DNA of 64,000 nucleotides, taken from NCBI GenBank assembly GCA_010093485.1, contig MU001495.1:1507470-1571469 (forward strand), read 5' to 3'. Below the pieces are notes generated by a model, which ran no database searches, was not told the origin of the DNA, and saw nothing but the letters and a program-made list of their open reading frames with translations. Origin of the DNA: Karstenula rhodostoma CBS 690.94 (lineage: Eukaryota; Ascomycota; Dothideomycetes; Pleosporales; Didymosphaeriaceae). The position numbers and the translations under genes are program-made. Of the stretch, positions 1 through 12,138 are shown piece by piece. Each line of letters begins with the position of its first letter. Position 1 is the stretch's first letter.

Positions 1-20
1 TCCTATCGACTGCGAGTCGA

Positions 21-1110
21 CTATGAGGACGGAACATCATTCACCCAAGGAATAGAAGACTGCGCACCCGCTTTCTGAACCGTCAACGAAGCAGCCAAAT
101 TAGCGTGTCTTATGGCAGAGTCGAGATCAAATTCGGTGGACTCAGAAGAAGATTTCCATCTCGCGACAGCAACGGAATAGGCGCCTACGAAAGTGTCGCC
201 AGCTGCCGTGGTATCGACGACTTGGACCTTTCTAGCTGGTACGATCTTTCCAGGCTGTGACTGTGCATGTTGCTTGTCTGTTCTGTAGTACACACCCTAC
301 AAGATTGTAAGTTAGCGATGCGTGGATCCAGTAAAGAACACATACCTCTCCCCCGAGAGTGATAATCACATTCTTCACGCCTTTTCGGACGAAGACGGAC
401 GCGACTTCGTCCCATGAGGTAGAGTTCTCAATGCCAGATAGTATAGCAGCCTCCGTCTCGTTTACAATTAGATGATCAAGTCCATTGTATGCCTCGTCCG
501 GAAGAGGAATAGCCGGTGCAGGGTTGATGATCGTTTCCGCACCCTTCTCACGTGCCACCTTCATGTTGTGTAACACCTGGTCTCCGTCAGCGTAAAACAT
601 CTCTGTAAGCACGTCTCGAAATATTGTTCGACTTACCACTTGCAACGGCAATTCTAACTGGAACAAAACCACCGCAGCATCATCGTCAACCAAATCCTCC
701 ACCTGAACATCATAGTTCGCCCCCGGACTGAACATAATACGGTTCTCTCCCGTGCCGGTCTCGACTATAATGACCGCAACGCCCGTCTTCTTCCCCTTCA
801 AGATCTTGACGCCTTTCGTGCCTAGCCCATCCGCCTGCAGGCTCTTCAAGAAACCCTTGTGAAACTCGTCATCTCCCACAGCACCCACCATTCGCACGTC
901 GACATCAGACGCTTCTCCGCTCGATGCCTGCTTTTGTGTCCGCGAGAGACGCGCACAGGCGACGGCCTGGTTTGCGCCTTTTCCACCGAACCCTGTGTTG
1001 AAAGACTCGGTTGTCAGGGTCTCGCCTGCAACAGGCACGCGGGGCGTGCGCGTGACGAGATCGACGTTGAGAGAGCCGATGACTGATATAACTGCGGACT
1101 TGGGAGACAT
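21..1110 (-). CDS. RBK1: Ribokinase (PfkB family)
   Basis: Phosphorylates D-ribose to ribose-5-phosphate with ATP in the cytosol, feeding the pentose phosphate and nucleotide pathways. Three exons: 1110-637, 576-346 and 296-21, with introns of 60 and 49 nt in frame, giving about 326 aa, a normal ribokinase length. The N-terminus has the family signature GSLNVDL followed by FGGKGANQAVA, the sugar-binding glycine loop. The middle has NPAPA and LIVNETEA. The C-terminus has DTTAAGDTFVGAY, whose GD pair holds the catalytic base and anion hole. The ATG at 1110 starts directly before the conserved ISVIGSLN strand. Family assignment is from these motifs and is secure; the splice sites are inferred. 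Confidence 0.93.
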
Positions 1111-1840
1111 TTCTGCGTGCGATTTCTGAGGTTTTGAATCTGGCGGACGGGATAGAGATAGACAAGCTCATGGCTACGAGTGTGTTCGTCGGCTAGGCTA
1201 GCCGGAGGGGTAATAGAGTAGCCGAATATCGGTACCGCTTGTTCTTTGGCCTCTACAAGACAACACGTGCTTTTTGTCTTACTGGTCTGGGAACAGGGAG
1301 CAGTTCGAAGTGTTTATTCCGCTTCGATCGATTTTGTAATCGCAGAAATATCTGTGGCTATTGCTTAGCCGGAGGCTTCACTCACATGCTGGAGCAGAAC
1401 AGGGTAAGAAATAATTAAATAACATTAGGTTAAACCATTTTGTCAACATTATATAAAAGCGCCGTGCGCAGTTGAATAGAGGATTCATATATGAACCAGT
1501 GAGTGATCGATCAATGTGCGACCGTTATCATACCTGAGGCATTTTGTAACCTCTCGAAATCCATAGCTTCAATTTCCACAGCACTGCTGCAGCAGCATGT
1601 GCAAACAAGCCGGAATGAACACCGAGACACTCCCTCGTAGAGCAAGCAATAGGCCCAAAAATCGCTTGTGTCTCTAGCCGCCATGTCTCTCGCCGAGACG
1701 TGGGCTTTGATTCGCGCGAAGTGTCGCGAGTGGAGTAAACAACCTCAACACTCATCTACACTCGCGAACCATTGAATCAACTTGATCAGCCAACCCCATG
1801 CGCCCCAACCTCAAGACAAGCATTGCCGAGATCGAAGGGT
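1111..1840. other. Intergenic region
   Basis: Ribokinase promoter side and the 3' flank of the next gene. It holds an AT-rich stretch near 1405-1460, including a TATA-like tatataaaa around 1450. No convincing ORF is seen. Confidence 0.6.
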
Positions 1841-3466
1841 TCAAAATACCCACTCACGTTCTCGCGTGGTAGCGCGCAGCATCTTGCGCAAGAACCTGAA
1901 CGGCTTCAGCACCCATGGCATCCGCGCCTTGCGCTCCTCACGCCCATTGTCAAGCTTAGGCTGAACGGCCTTCCACTGCGCGCGAATGTTCGGATCGGCA
2001 GACTGGACGGTGTATGGTGCTGGACGCGGCCAGATGCCCCCGGAGTCGAATTGTAGCGGCGCAGGCACGATTTCCGCCTGGGGCGAGTGGACTGATAGCG
2101 AGGCAGTGGCATTGGGAAGACGTAGGATGTCGAGAGAGTGGAGAGATTCGGGTTTACGCTCGAAGGTGAAATGCAGCGCGGGCTTCGAATCCGGGCCCTG
2201 AGAGATACATGTGAGATAGAGAGGCTTAGCGGTTTCGCGCTGGGATGCCACTTCTGGATGTACGGGTTGCAAGATCTCGGGGCCAGGGCGTGGCGGTCGA
2301 GCTTGCATGCGGGGAGCTGGGAGGAACTGGATGTCGCTGAAGTTCTTGGGATATGTAGGCCAGATGATGGGGGCATCGCGGATGTATGCTCGCATGGCGC
2401 GAAGAGTGGTGGTGTTGTCCTTGCGAGGGGCGAGACGCTGTAAGGACTTTAGGGGGCGCGCGATGGGCAGTGTATGCTTCGCATCGCTCGGGGTCCAGAT
2501 CGTCCCGGGAGGGTCCTCCTTGTTGACGTACGTTGGAGGCACCCAGGAGAAGCTCTGACGGAAGGGCAGGAAATCGGACTGTTCAATGCGTGGGCGAGCC
2601 TTCTCCCCTGCCAAAGCCTTGTCATGTGCGGCAGCAGTGACGCAACCAAATGACGCCTCAGACTCGGTATTGTCATCCTCATCCTCATCATCGCCACAGT
2701 AGTCGTCCTGCGCCTCGCTAAGAGCCCCAGAGGTATTCTCCTCACATTCGTTTCCGTCGGAGAAACAGTTCTCCTGTTCATACTCTGTAGGTGCATACGA
2801 GGGTGAAGAATAGAAGGGGTCCATCATGTTCGCCGCCTGCGGCAGAGACTTGATTTCTGGACCCCAATACATCACACCCTTTGCGTCGTGATCGATAAAC
2901 TCCCGAACCGCTTCACGATCATAGAGGAACTCTCCGTTCGGGAGGCAGAACACGGCAGATGCGACGACAAGCTCATCGTGGACCAGCGTGGTGCCGCTGA
3001 AGAAACTGAGAGACTGCAGCCCTTCGTCGTCAATGGTGTTGGTCGCATCAAAGAAGAGGACTTCGTCGAACGGCTGGGTGGCGGTGACTTGGTCGAGCCA
3101 GGCCTCCGTGCGAGCATGTGCGGTGTGGTTGAGAACGCGCGCTGCGCGGATGTGTGTGATGGTGTCCTTGGTGCCGGTATACTTCTGAGTGAACTTCTGC
3201 CGAGTCGTCTCGATGGCCGTGGTCTCATTTAGATAGAGATCGCGTGCGAGAGTCTGACTTAGGTAGAAATCGGGAAATGGCTCGGTAGCCTCCTTTGGAA
3301 GACCTACGCTGTGGCCAGCATCGATGGGAAAGCGCTCTTCAATTTCCTTCAAGATCATCTTCGTCATTTCTTTCTGGGTCCAGCCGAAAGGTTGAGTCAC
3401 TAACAGGTCTTTTTGTGCGGCAGGGGTTGCAGCAGGGAAGGAGGGAAGGATATGAGCGGAACTCAT
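1841..3466 (-). CDS. Hypothetical protein, 541 aa, with acidic central region
   Basis: A single uninterrupted ORF from the ATG at 3466; I do not recognise the family. The first 220 residues look folded, with regular hydrophobic patches such as FDEVLFFDATNTIDDEG and LVVASAVFCLPNGEFLYD. A strongly acidic low-complexity stretch follows (about residues 230-275, runs of E and D). The C-terminal half is rich in proline and arginine and looks disordered, ending in a basic segment. There is no signal peptide or membrane helix. Its 3' end faces the ribokinase promoter and its 5' end faces the 3' end of MCM5. Its length, full-length openness and distinct composition support a real gene; function is unknown. 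Confidence 0.7.
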   Translation of the reverse strand: MSSAHILPSFPAATPAAQKDLLVTQPFGWTQKEMTKMILKEIEERFPIDAGHSVGLPKEATEPFPDFYLSQTLARDLYLNETTAIETTRQKFTQKYTGTKDTITHIRAARVLNHTAHARTEAWLDQVTATQPFDEVLFFDATNTIDDEGLQSLSFFSGTTLVHDELVVASAVFCLPNGEFLYDREAVREFIDHDAKGVMYWGPEIKSLPQAANMMDPFYSSPSYAPTEYEQENCFSDGNECEENTSGALSEAQDDYCGDDEDEDDNTESEASFGCVTAAAHDKALAGEKARPRIEQSDFLPFRQSFSWVPPTYVNKEDPPGTIWTPSDAKHTLPIARPLKSLQRLAPRKDNTTTLRAMRAYIRDAPIIWPTYPKNFSDIQFLPAPRMQARPPRPGPEILQPVHPEVASQRETAKPLYLTCISQGPDSKPALHFTFERKPESLHSLDILRLPNATASLSVHSPQAEIVPAPLQFDSGGIWPRPAPYTVQSADPNIRAQWKAVQPKLDNGREERKARMPWVLKPFRFLRKMLRATTREREWVF

Positions 3467-3982
3467 GCGCGGTATTCTACGTTCACAGGAGTGGTTAACT
3501 TGTTGAGGTTGAGCGAGAGCACAGGGGGAGGAAATTTAATATAAAGGGTTGGGATACTCAGCACATTGTGTCTGGACAATGCTGGTACACATCGAAGTTG
3601 CGTTATAATAATGCAACGTATAGCGAACGCACGCTGTTCAACACGATACGGCTATTTTGTGCTCGCTGGGGATAGGTGTTGCGCGCGATCCGACGTCGAG
3701 CGACTATGTTGCATCAAGTCGGGTCTGAGAGAGAGGTAGACTGTGATGATGAACAGGCCAAGGGGCGGGTTAAGAGATCGTAGTTTGCAGCACAACAAGA
3801 GTGTATTCATGTATCGACGAGAAGTGCTACATGTCGATCAGAAACGCCAATTCCATATGCATAACGTTGCGTGGAGGTATCTTTATTCCACCTTACTCAC
3901 ATTTGCCTCAACCATCGTGGTCTCATATCCAGAACGAGCCGTCCCTTGTATCCTAACGCCATACGAGTATCACCTCCACCGG
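3467..3982. other. Intergenic region between MCM5 3' end and the 541-aa gene
   Basis: Short ORFs here show no conserved features. It should hold the MCM5 3' UTR and the promoter of the gene ending at 1841. Confidence 0.5.
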
Positions 3983-6201
3983 CTATATATTGGATCTGTA
4001 TACAGCACTCTGGCCATGCCTCCACTGTATCGTCTCCCTTGCGGCCATCACATGCAGTGCACGGCCCAAAGCTTGCTCCGAGTAACCCTTCCCATCGCAC
4101 ATTTCGCGTTTTAATGTTGCCAGATTGACCTGCCACCCAATGGGCATGCGCCGTCGCAATTCTTCCTCAACTTTGTTCACCTCATCCATAAGCTCTTTGG
4201 ATGCTTGTCCCTCTCCTTGTGTCACGGCATCCATAGTGGAAGCCAAGAACAGACGGATTGCCTCGTCAACATGGGACTCATCGGCAATTGGAGAGAGCGA
4301 GAGCTTGGCTAAAGATTCGGTTATACGAATGATAGCTTCCAACTGACGCACAGTGATTGGGATAGAAGAGCGTTGGTTGGCGTTCATTTCAGAGGCATGG
4401 ACTTGTCGCCTGATACTGACAAAGTGGGAACTGAGCTTCTCAGCGGCCTCAGGCGATAGCCTTGGGGCACACTTTTGTCGACAGTACGAGATGTACCGCT
4501 TCATCTTCTCAATGGGAATCTCTGACTGCACTACCTCTTCCGTACCGCGTCCTCCCATGGCGAGACCCATGACGTGCTTCGCTATCCGCTCGTCGCGAGC
4601 GCGGTCGTGCTCGTCTCGGACAATGAAGATCATGTCGAAACGGGACAAGATGGTGGTTTGGAAGTCGATATTTTCGCCTGGTGTCTTCATATCATCGTAG
4701 CGTCCGAAGATAGGGTTGGCGGCAGCAAGGACGGACGTTCGCGAGTTGAGGATAGTGGTGATACCGGCTTTCGCGATAGATATGGTCTGCTGCTCCATGG
4801 CCTCGTGGATCGCGACACGATCTTCGTCGCGCATTTTATCAAACTCATCGATACAGACAACACCACCATCAGCGAGGACCATAGCACCTCCCTCTAGGTA
4901 GAATTCTCGCGTGTTGTGGTCCCGTTGAACCGAAGCAGTCAAACCGGCTGCTGATGAACCTTTACCGGAAGTGTACACAGCGATAGGCGAGGCCTTTTCC
5001 ACAAATTTCAAGAGTTGGGACTTGGCTGTACCGGGGTCACCGAGTAGTAGAACATTGATATCGCCACGGAGCTTCATGCCGTCTGGTAGAATCTTCTTGG
5101 AGCCTCCCATCAACAGGCATGCAATAGCCTTCTTTATGTCCTGGTTTCCGTAGATGGATGGGGCGATGCAGCTGGCGAATACTTCGTAAATGTCCCGTCT
5201 CCGGCTCAGCTCTAGGAATTCCTGCTCTTCCTCCTCAGTGAAGGTCAAATTGCCCTTGGCAGTGTGGTCGACATCGGCATGTATGCCCACGGCGCGGATA
5301 TAGGGATTCCGGATGGCTACAGCGGCATTCTGTGACCTCTTGGAGCCTTTCTGTTGGTAGATGGAGTAGATGCCCATGACGGTGCACCGTGTACCGGGAA
5401 CAACGCGGTTGGCCAGATATCGGTCGGCCGAGATCATGATATGACGCGGCAGTTCACCGACTGGTACCTGGTCAGGGGCTTCCTGCATCTTGAGAACTTG
5501 CTGATCGATGAACTGGCAACGCTCGTGCATGACATAGTACGGGTCGAGAGGGCATTTATCGTCGTTTTCTCCGCGCTGGCGGCTGCATGTGCGTGGGAGA
5601 GAGACGCCCGAGAAACCGCCAGACACGGGTAGGGTTTCTTCGTGTTGGCAATTCCGACAGCGGATGGCGAGTGTTGTGGATTTGGAGGAGAGGGTTGAGG
5701 CGCCAATGATGATGCCCGGTATGCGCACAAGGCGCGAGACGGATGCGGCGGTCAGGTCACGGATGGAGAGCTCCGAGGCGGACGAGTGGAGGAGCAGCTG
5801 ATGCTCGGGCAGCTTGATGGTTCGTTGCGAGGGGTAGACGATGCGCTGTGTGCATGACTTGAGAGCGGCCTCGAACAGAGGAACAATCTCGGCAGGGTCC
5901 TGAGTGAGCTTGTGGGCCAGCTCCTCGTCGAACGAGATGAGGTGTGCAATGTCGACGTCGCAGTAGTACTGCTTGATGAGCACATTTTCGCGGATCTGGT
6001 CTCTTGGGACGGCGTAAGCAAATTGTTGGAAGCACCTTCCGCTTGCCGCACGTACCTGTAGACGAAGATGTTGTCGAGGTGAAAGTCCATGATAAAGTCG
6101 ACCAGGCGCTGCTGCATGCGGCTGGGGGCAGCGTCGCCATGGTCACCGTCGCCCTCGCTGGGGAAGACGCTGATGGTGTAGGGCGTCTGTCTGTCGGCCA
6201 T
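3983..6201 (-). CDS. MCM5: DNA replication licensing factor Mcm5
   Basis: A subunit of the MCM2-7 replicative helicase, which is loaded at origins in G1 and unwinds DNA in S phase in the nucleus. Two exons, 6201-6056 and 6002-3983, with a 53-nt intron that splits an arginine codon and restores the family sequence [11 protein letters not shown]; 721 aa, as expected. Visible features: the N-terminal MCM domain with [12 protein letters not shown], a zinc-binding stretch (CRNC and later Cys residues), Walker [12 protein letters not shown], Walker [10 protein letters not shown], and the SRFD arginine finger. The C-terminal helical domain ends VYRSNI. It is divergent from VPS54 across 574 bp. Confidence 0.97.
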
Positions 6202-6775
6202 TGCGTGCGCACTGCAATGCTTGGTGTTGTGGATGGGAGGTGGGTGGAGGGGTCAGGGCGACGCGCCCAACACGCGCTCCTGCTGAAAGCGCGTATGTGG
6301 TAGGCAATATTGGGGCTTGTTTGGGCTTAGCGCACCTGGCAGACACTTGATTTCTAGCTCTCCCGTCAGATGATTGAGTCGACTACGCATCAGAACGCGA
6401 GCTACCCTAGGATCCTTTGATCTTGCATGCAACTGGTGACTATTCTGTGAGCCCTTTTGTGTCTTCACGCACGCTACTCGGTACGCGAGAGCCACGCCGC
6501 GAACCCTGCAAAGCTGCGCTGTGCTGCGAGGACCGTTGTATACCAAGCTCACCACCGGCTACCGGCTGGCCGTCTACGCTCGACGCTCGACGCTCGACGC
6601 CCCGCGACGTTACGCTTTCTGTACCTCCCGCTGCCCGCGCTTCCTGTACCATAGAACAAGCACTGCAGCTTCTGGTGCCCCGGCTCGGCATGTCGTAGCC
6701 ATCGATCCTCCGCAATCCGCTTCGTGTCCTCCCTATGCCTCGGTCATCCTCGCGCCCCAGACTTGCGCCCCGAAC
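6202..6775. promoter_or_regulatory. Divergent MCM5/VPS54 promoter region
   Basis: 574 bp separate the two start codons. Near the MCM5 side are CGCG cores (gacgcgcc and acacgcgc around 6260-6275), the kind of sequence found in MCB-type G1/S elements, although no perfect ACGCGT is present. Three exact tandem copies of ACGCTCG lie at 6576-6596. A regulatory role is inference. Confidence 0.4.
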
Positions 6776-9700
6776 ATGTCGTCCTCGCCGCGGCGGTCCT
6801 CCCAGGAGAGCTTCGAGTTCCTGTCGCCAAACATCTCCCAGGCCCAGTTCCCCTTCCCCGCGCAGCATGAATGGGCCAACCGCCCCAACTCGACCGGCGG
6901 CGCCCGCTATCAGCCACGTCGCGGCTCCACGTCGAGCTCGATACACTCGGTGGGAGGAGCGCTGGATACGGCATTCAAAGGAAGCATGGGACCGGTGAGG
7001 GAGCAGCAGAACAACAATGGTATGTTCCCCATGGCATCGTGCGAAGCCGCATGAAGCATCATGGCCTTGGTCGTGCTGACCCTCACAGCCATATCCACGC
7101 TGCTCCAACCCCCCATCGTGCGCACCGGCATGCTGCCCCATACCGCCCAAACCGCCATGTCCAGTAGCCACCGTCCACCTTCCACCAAAGACATACCGCC
7201 CGTGGCTCTGGCAAACATACCCCACGTCGAAGCGTCCGCTTTCAACCCTTACTTGTCGCAGATTGGCAATCTGTACGAAGCGTTCCAGCGCGCAAAAGCA
7301 GAGGCAGATGATGCAGCAGCGATACTCAGAAAGGACTCGGTCAAGAAGGACGACCTCTCCGATGCGCTCGAGCGTGGGCTGCGCGCAGGCTCTCCGGCCG
7401 CGACACCCAAACTCTCCTCTTCCACCTTCTCGCCGTCCGCCTCGCCGAAGCCGAAACGTCGCACCAGTGGCTCGAAACGCGCTCTGCCCACCGTCACGCC
7501 GCTGTCCACCATTCCCAATGTCTACTTCGATGAGAACTTCCACCTCGAAAACCCTCGCACCTTTGATGTCGTTAGCGAAAGGTCGGAAGTCGTCAGGCCG
7601 GTGCGGACCAAGAGCGGAGACGACTTCAACGACGCCAGTGGTTCGCTCGAAGCACCCCAACCGCCCGGGCGCAAGGCACTTGCCACCAATGCGATATTGC
7701 AGGAGAAGTTGTCGTGGTACATGGATACAGTCGAAGTGCACTTGATATCGTCAATATCTACCGCCTCGACCTCCTTTTTCGCCGCTCTGGGTTCCCTTAG
7801 AGAGCTCCAATCGGAGGCCTCCGAGTCGGTAGAAAGGATAAAGACTGTCCGGAGTGATCTGAAACGGCTGGACGATCAGATGGCCATAGGCGGCCTGAAA
7901 ATCGTGGACATGAAGCGGCGGCGGGAGAATCTCAGGAAGCTCACGCATGCCACCGACCAGCTGCAAGCTGTCATCACTGGCCTGTCTGTATGCGACGAGA
8001 CCGTGGACAAGGGCGCACTCGAGTCGGCCATGACTCGCTTGGAAACTATCGAAAGGCTGATTTGTGGTACGCTCGACACAACCGATCTCTCCGCTGCTTC
8101 TTGGATACAACCACCGTGTCCTCCTAGTATTGTTGATCTTCGTAACCTACGAGCTCTTGATGGCGTGTCTGAGGGTATACAACAATTACGATTCCGCATC
8201 GGCAAGGGGTTCGAACAGCGTTTCGTGGAAACTCTACGCAATGATCTGCGTGAGCACGTCAAACGCGTGTCCAGTCGCGATACCCTGGAAAGATGGGCAA
8301 CAACATCACAACGTGGTCGCGGGGATTATCAGCGATTGAAGTCAATACTACCCGCGTATCTAACCACAAGCAACCAGTTCCGCTCAGATTTACGTGCAGA
8401 TCTTGTCGGCTTGAGTGGTTCCAATTTCACCAACCAAGCCAGTGCGACCTTCCGAGAGGCTATCGTGCGCGAGATGAAGTTGTTGATTCGAAAACATCTG
8501 CCCAGTTCTACGGACGATGACGCCGAGTCCATAACCTCCGTCTCAACTCGCGGTGGCCGGGGCTATAGTCAGCAGGACAAAAACTCAATTCTCGCGCGGA
8601 ATCTACGCGCGATGGATCCAGCTGACGCGGAGGAATTCTTCACTGGTATTCTCACCGATATCGGCGAAGCTTTGCGACGGTTAAGTGTGCAAGTCAAAGT
8701 GCTTCTTGACGTTACGAGCGGCGTCAGTACTCCCCCGGCATCCAGTGGAGGTCTTCGGTCGCCTCCGCGGAGTCCCTACATGAGCAGTATTGACGGCGCA
8801 ATGGGAGCTGTCCCGAATCCCATGGATATGAACGGACTACAAGACGAGTTGATGCAAGCACTAGACATGTCCAGTCTGATTGGACAAGCTGTAGATGCTG
8901 CTCAGACACAGGTCACTAAATTATTGAAGGTCCGCGCAGAGGTGACAAGCAACCTACCATTAAACCGATTCCTCCGTTACTTCAACCTTTGTCGATTATT
9001 CGCCGACGAATGCGAAGCTGTATCTGGCCGGTCTGGTGCAGCGCTGAAAGGCGTGGTAAACACTCACATCACCGACTTCGTGTCCAAATTTGGAGACAAT
9101 GAGAAGCAGGCACTGGCAAAAGCCATGGACTCCGATCGATGGGAACCAAAAGACTTCGATGAACATGATAAAGAGGTGTTAACAAGGATTTTAAAAGGCA
9201 TGGAGTCCGACCCCTTGGAATGGTTACAAGCAGGTTCCCTACTTGGCGAGGTTGGAGACAATTATCCCACGAACGGTACTCTCCATGCCAATGGTACTTC
9301 AACGGAGAAAGAAAAGAGATCTCCAGCACCGGCGTATGTCGATGAAGAAAAGTACATTGTATCGAACTCTTCTGCCGTCGTCATCCGCGGCATTGAACGC
9401 TTCGAAACCCTGCTCACCGCCATGCCCAACATGACGTCCGAAATATCCGCGGTTCTCTGCGATTACATCAAACTTTTCAATTCCCGACTTTGCCAGCTCA
9501 TACTGGGCGCCGGGGCCATGCATAGTGCTGGGTTGAAGAACATCAACACCAAACACCTCGCCATTGCCTCACAAACCTTGTCGTTTATCATAACGCTCTT
9601 GCCATACCTCCGTGAATGCGCTCGTCGCCATGCAACAGCAAACAAATCCGCCCTGGCCGAGTTTGACAACGTGAAGCGTCTGCTACACGATCAACAACAG

Positions 9701-10230
9701 TCCATCCACGAGAAGCTCATTGACATTATGAGTAATCGTGCAACTGTGCATGTGCGTAATCTTAGAAAGATTGAGTGGGACGCCGAAGCAGAGACGAAGA
9801 AAGACGTCAGTCCGAACATGGAGACGCTTACTAAAGAGACGGTCACACTGCATAAGGTGATCAACAAGTATTTGCATGAGATGCAAGTCAGGATGATTAT
9901 GGCACCGGTCTTCGAGAGCTATCGTGATCAACTCGGCAAGGTTTTCAAGGATGCTGCGGTCAAAACGGACCTTGGAAAACAAAGGTTTGTGGTCGCCTCC
10001 AAGTCAAGACAACATAACTCATGCTTAATAGAATCCTTCGTGACGCGAAACTTTTCGATGCGAAACTCGGACAGATCGACGGTGCTGGAAACACTGGCAC
10101 CTACCTTATCCAACTTGTCGAGGGAAAGGTGGTAGCATTGAGTGAGCCTGAAGCCAAAAAGACCGAGGAAATGAAGAAGAAGGAGCAGCCAGAGACGGTG
10201 GCAGCGAAGCCCAACGAAGGTACAACGTGA
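6776..10230 (+). CDS. VPS54: GARP complex subunit Vps54
   Basis: A subunit of the Golgi-associated retrograde protein tether, which captures endosome-derived vesicles at the trans-Golgi. Three exons, 6776-7019, 7089-9984 and 10032-10230 (introns 69 and 47 nt), encode about 1112 aa. The first 200 residues are Ser/Pro-rich and disordered. The conserved core begins near residue 280 with LSWYMDTVEVHLISSI and the coiled-coil stretch SFFAALGSLRELQSEA typical of Vps54. The C-terminal Vps54 domain includes SFIITLLPYLRE and YLHEMQVRMIMAPVFE. The last intron joins GKQR to ILRDAKLFDAKLG, and a charged tail follows. COG6 and Vps53 were considered, but the core matches Vps54 better. Confidence 0.9.
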
Positions 10231-11793
10231 GGGTAGTTTTAAGCATGGTAGAAGTGCACGTCTCGCAGCGCCAGCTTGCGATCACTGAGTGATATCGCTG
10301 GCCTTGTCCGTTCGTAAATGAATCGAAGCAAGTGAGCTTCGGACCGAAAGGATGCATCATAGGATGGAGAGGCTTGTCATTTGTAAATGTACGTATAGTG
10401 CATCATGCATGGTGATGGCGTTGGGCGCACAGACGGTGATGAAGAGTGTTCACGCGCACTCAGGCAGCAGGGTGAGGCCATCCAAACAAATCAATCGCAG
10501 CGGCTCAAGTTACTTCAACGTGTTTCCGTCTTGGTTGCACGAACAAGATGCATCGCCCGATGAGCATCATGTCGTGACACGCGACTTGATCGAGTTAACC
10601 AGCGGTTGCTTTCAAGCGGGATTTGATCAGGTTGAACACAGCATCGGGCGGCACTCCGCCTGTGTCTCTATGGTCTGTACCTCTGACAATGATGCGAATG
10701 GTGCGTTGGTGTTGTGCTTGTATGAGTAATCTTCGATGGTCAATTTAATCCATTGAGTAGACTTGGACAACATCAAAGCCGGCTGGACGAGCTGTTACCG
10801 GCGTAACTCTCTCTGCTCCGAAAGCTTCAGCCGCGCATCCAGACTCAAGATGCATCCAATGCCGATGCCGATGCCGATGCCGATGCCGATGCCGACTACC
10901 CTAGTGACATCCGAGCCGGCCTCTGCAGCCACCGGCCCGTCGAAACCAAGGTTGTGCATCTGTCCTCTGGTAGCGACGTCTCGGAGCGTCGTCGTGCACA
11001 ACGCCTCACGTAAAGCTAAGCCCTACCTATGTGGAGCCTGTGCGACGTGGAAGGCAGTAAGCATCTGCTCAGGAAGGTGCTACGGCAGTATCAGCGCCGA
11101 TACACGTGCAGTGGGCCGTCACTTCAAATGACATGTCGTGTCGAGCTTTGATCATCGAGGCTATCGATAGCTTCGACGGCGAGCCCCGCGGCCATGTTTG
11201 CCACCCATGTGGACGATACTGCAGCATCGACGTGTGGACTATACTGCATGTCGCTGAATTGATTGCGGGGCTGAACTCTAATACGAATGTCTTCGAGCCA
11301 TGCTTGATTGAACCGTTTCCAAGACATGTTACGAACGTCCAGCGCCAAGTACTCCATACTGGAGGTGGCTCGATGCAGTGAAGTGGGGACGTGAAGTCGA
11401 CGTCGGCAGGCCAGTCCACTGATCGATTGGTTATTGAATGGTGGGGGTATACACCGTTTCGTGTCGTTGCCTGGCGAGTTACATCGGTTTACGCAGCAGG
11501 TGCTCTGTGCCTTGCGATAGCATACCTAGCCTCATGCTAGAAAGGCGAACGTGACAGAATCTCCCGCCCAGCCCACGGTATGTATAAATCTCCAGCGCTC
11601 GTCCTTCTCCCCTACCAAACGCGAGCTTCGGCATCTCTACAGCACAGCTCTCACCATACACAAACACTACACCACGTCACGCATCCAACGCACAGACAAA
11701 CTTCTCCTCACAAACACACCTCACCTCATCATTCACGTCCCTGAACAACACCCTCCACCAGCACCAGAAACACCCAGTGACCCACACGCAAAC
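10231..11793. other. Intergenic region, no convincing gene
   Basis: About 1.5 kb. Short ORFs on both strands overlap each other and show no domain features or clear splice structure. A hexanucleotide microsatellite is listed separately. Confidence 0.5.
10859..10894. repeat. Hexanucleotide microsatellite (ATGCCG)6
   Basis: Six perfect tandem copies of ATGCCG, directly visible. Translation gives Met-Pro or Gly-Ile dipeptides depending on strand, which explains the artificial ORFs across it. Confidence 0.95.
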
Positions 11794-12138
11794 ATGTCAC
11801 CCCTCGCCCATTACATCATCTCCACGACCCAACCACGCCGCCGCTCCACAGTCAGCCTCCACAGTAGTACCACGACCTCCTCCATGAACTCAGACATTGG
11901 TCTCCAAGCGACCACCGCCGACATCGGCACTCCGAAGGGATCCAGCGTCGACTTGACGACCCATCGAAAGCAGTCTGGGGATAAGACTGTGGGCAAAGAG
12001 CAAACGTACATGCATGTGCGCAGTGGTGATAGGGGGAATGGGCAACGGGAGAGTTTGGGGAAGGCGGAGGAGAAGAGGAAGGGAGAGGAGAGGGGTGAGT
12101 GGTCTTGGGGGTTGGGATTTGGTCTGTGGTCGAGCTGA
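11794..12138 (+). CDS. Small hypothetical protein, 114 aa
   Basis: An intronless ORF starting at an internal ATG (aacATGTC); the open frame extends upstream to 11551, but that part looks like leader sequence. The protein is Ser/Thr-rich at the N-terminus (STVSLHSSTTTSS) and Lys/Glu/Gly-rich at the C-terminus, ending in WSWGLGFGLWSS. No domain, signal peptide or membrane helix is seen. An overlapping antisense ORF of similar size exists, so coding status is uncertain. Confidence 0.3.
   Translation: MSPLAHYIISTTQPRRRSTVSLHSSTTTSSMNSDIGLQATTADIGTPKGSSVDLTTHRKQSGDKTVGKEQTYMHVRSGDRGNGQRESLGKAEEKRKGEERGEWSWGLGFGLWSS

Noticed and set aside
6440..7741. 433-aa ORF on the minus strand
   Set aside because: Antisense across the VPS54 5' end and promoter; low-complexity Arg/Gly composition and no motifs.
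10021..10230. Separate 69-aa gene at the VPS54 3' end
   Set aside because: It is the last VPS54 exon, joined by a 47-nt intron at GKQR.
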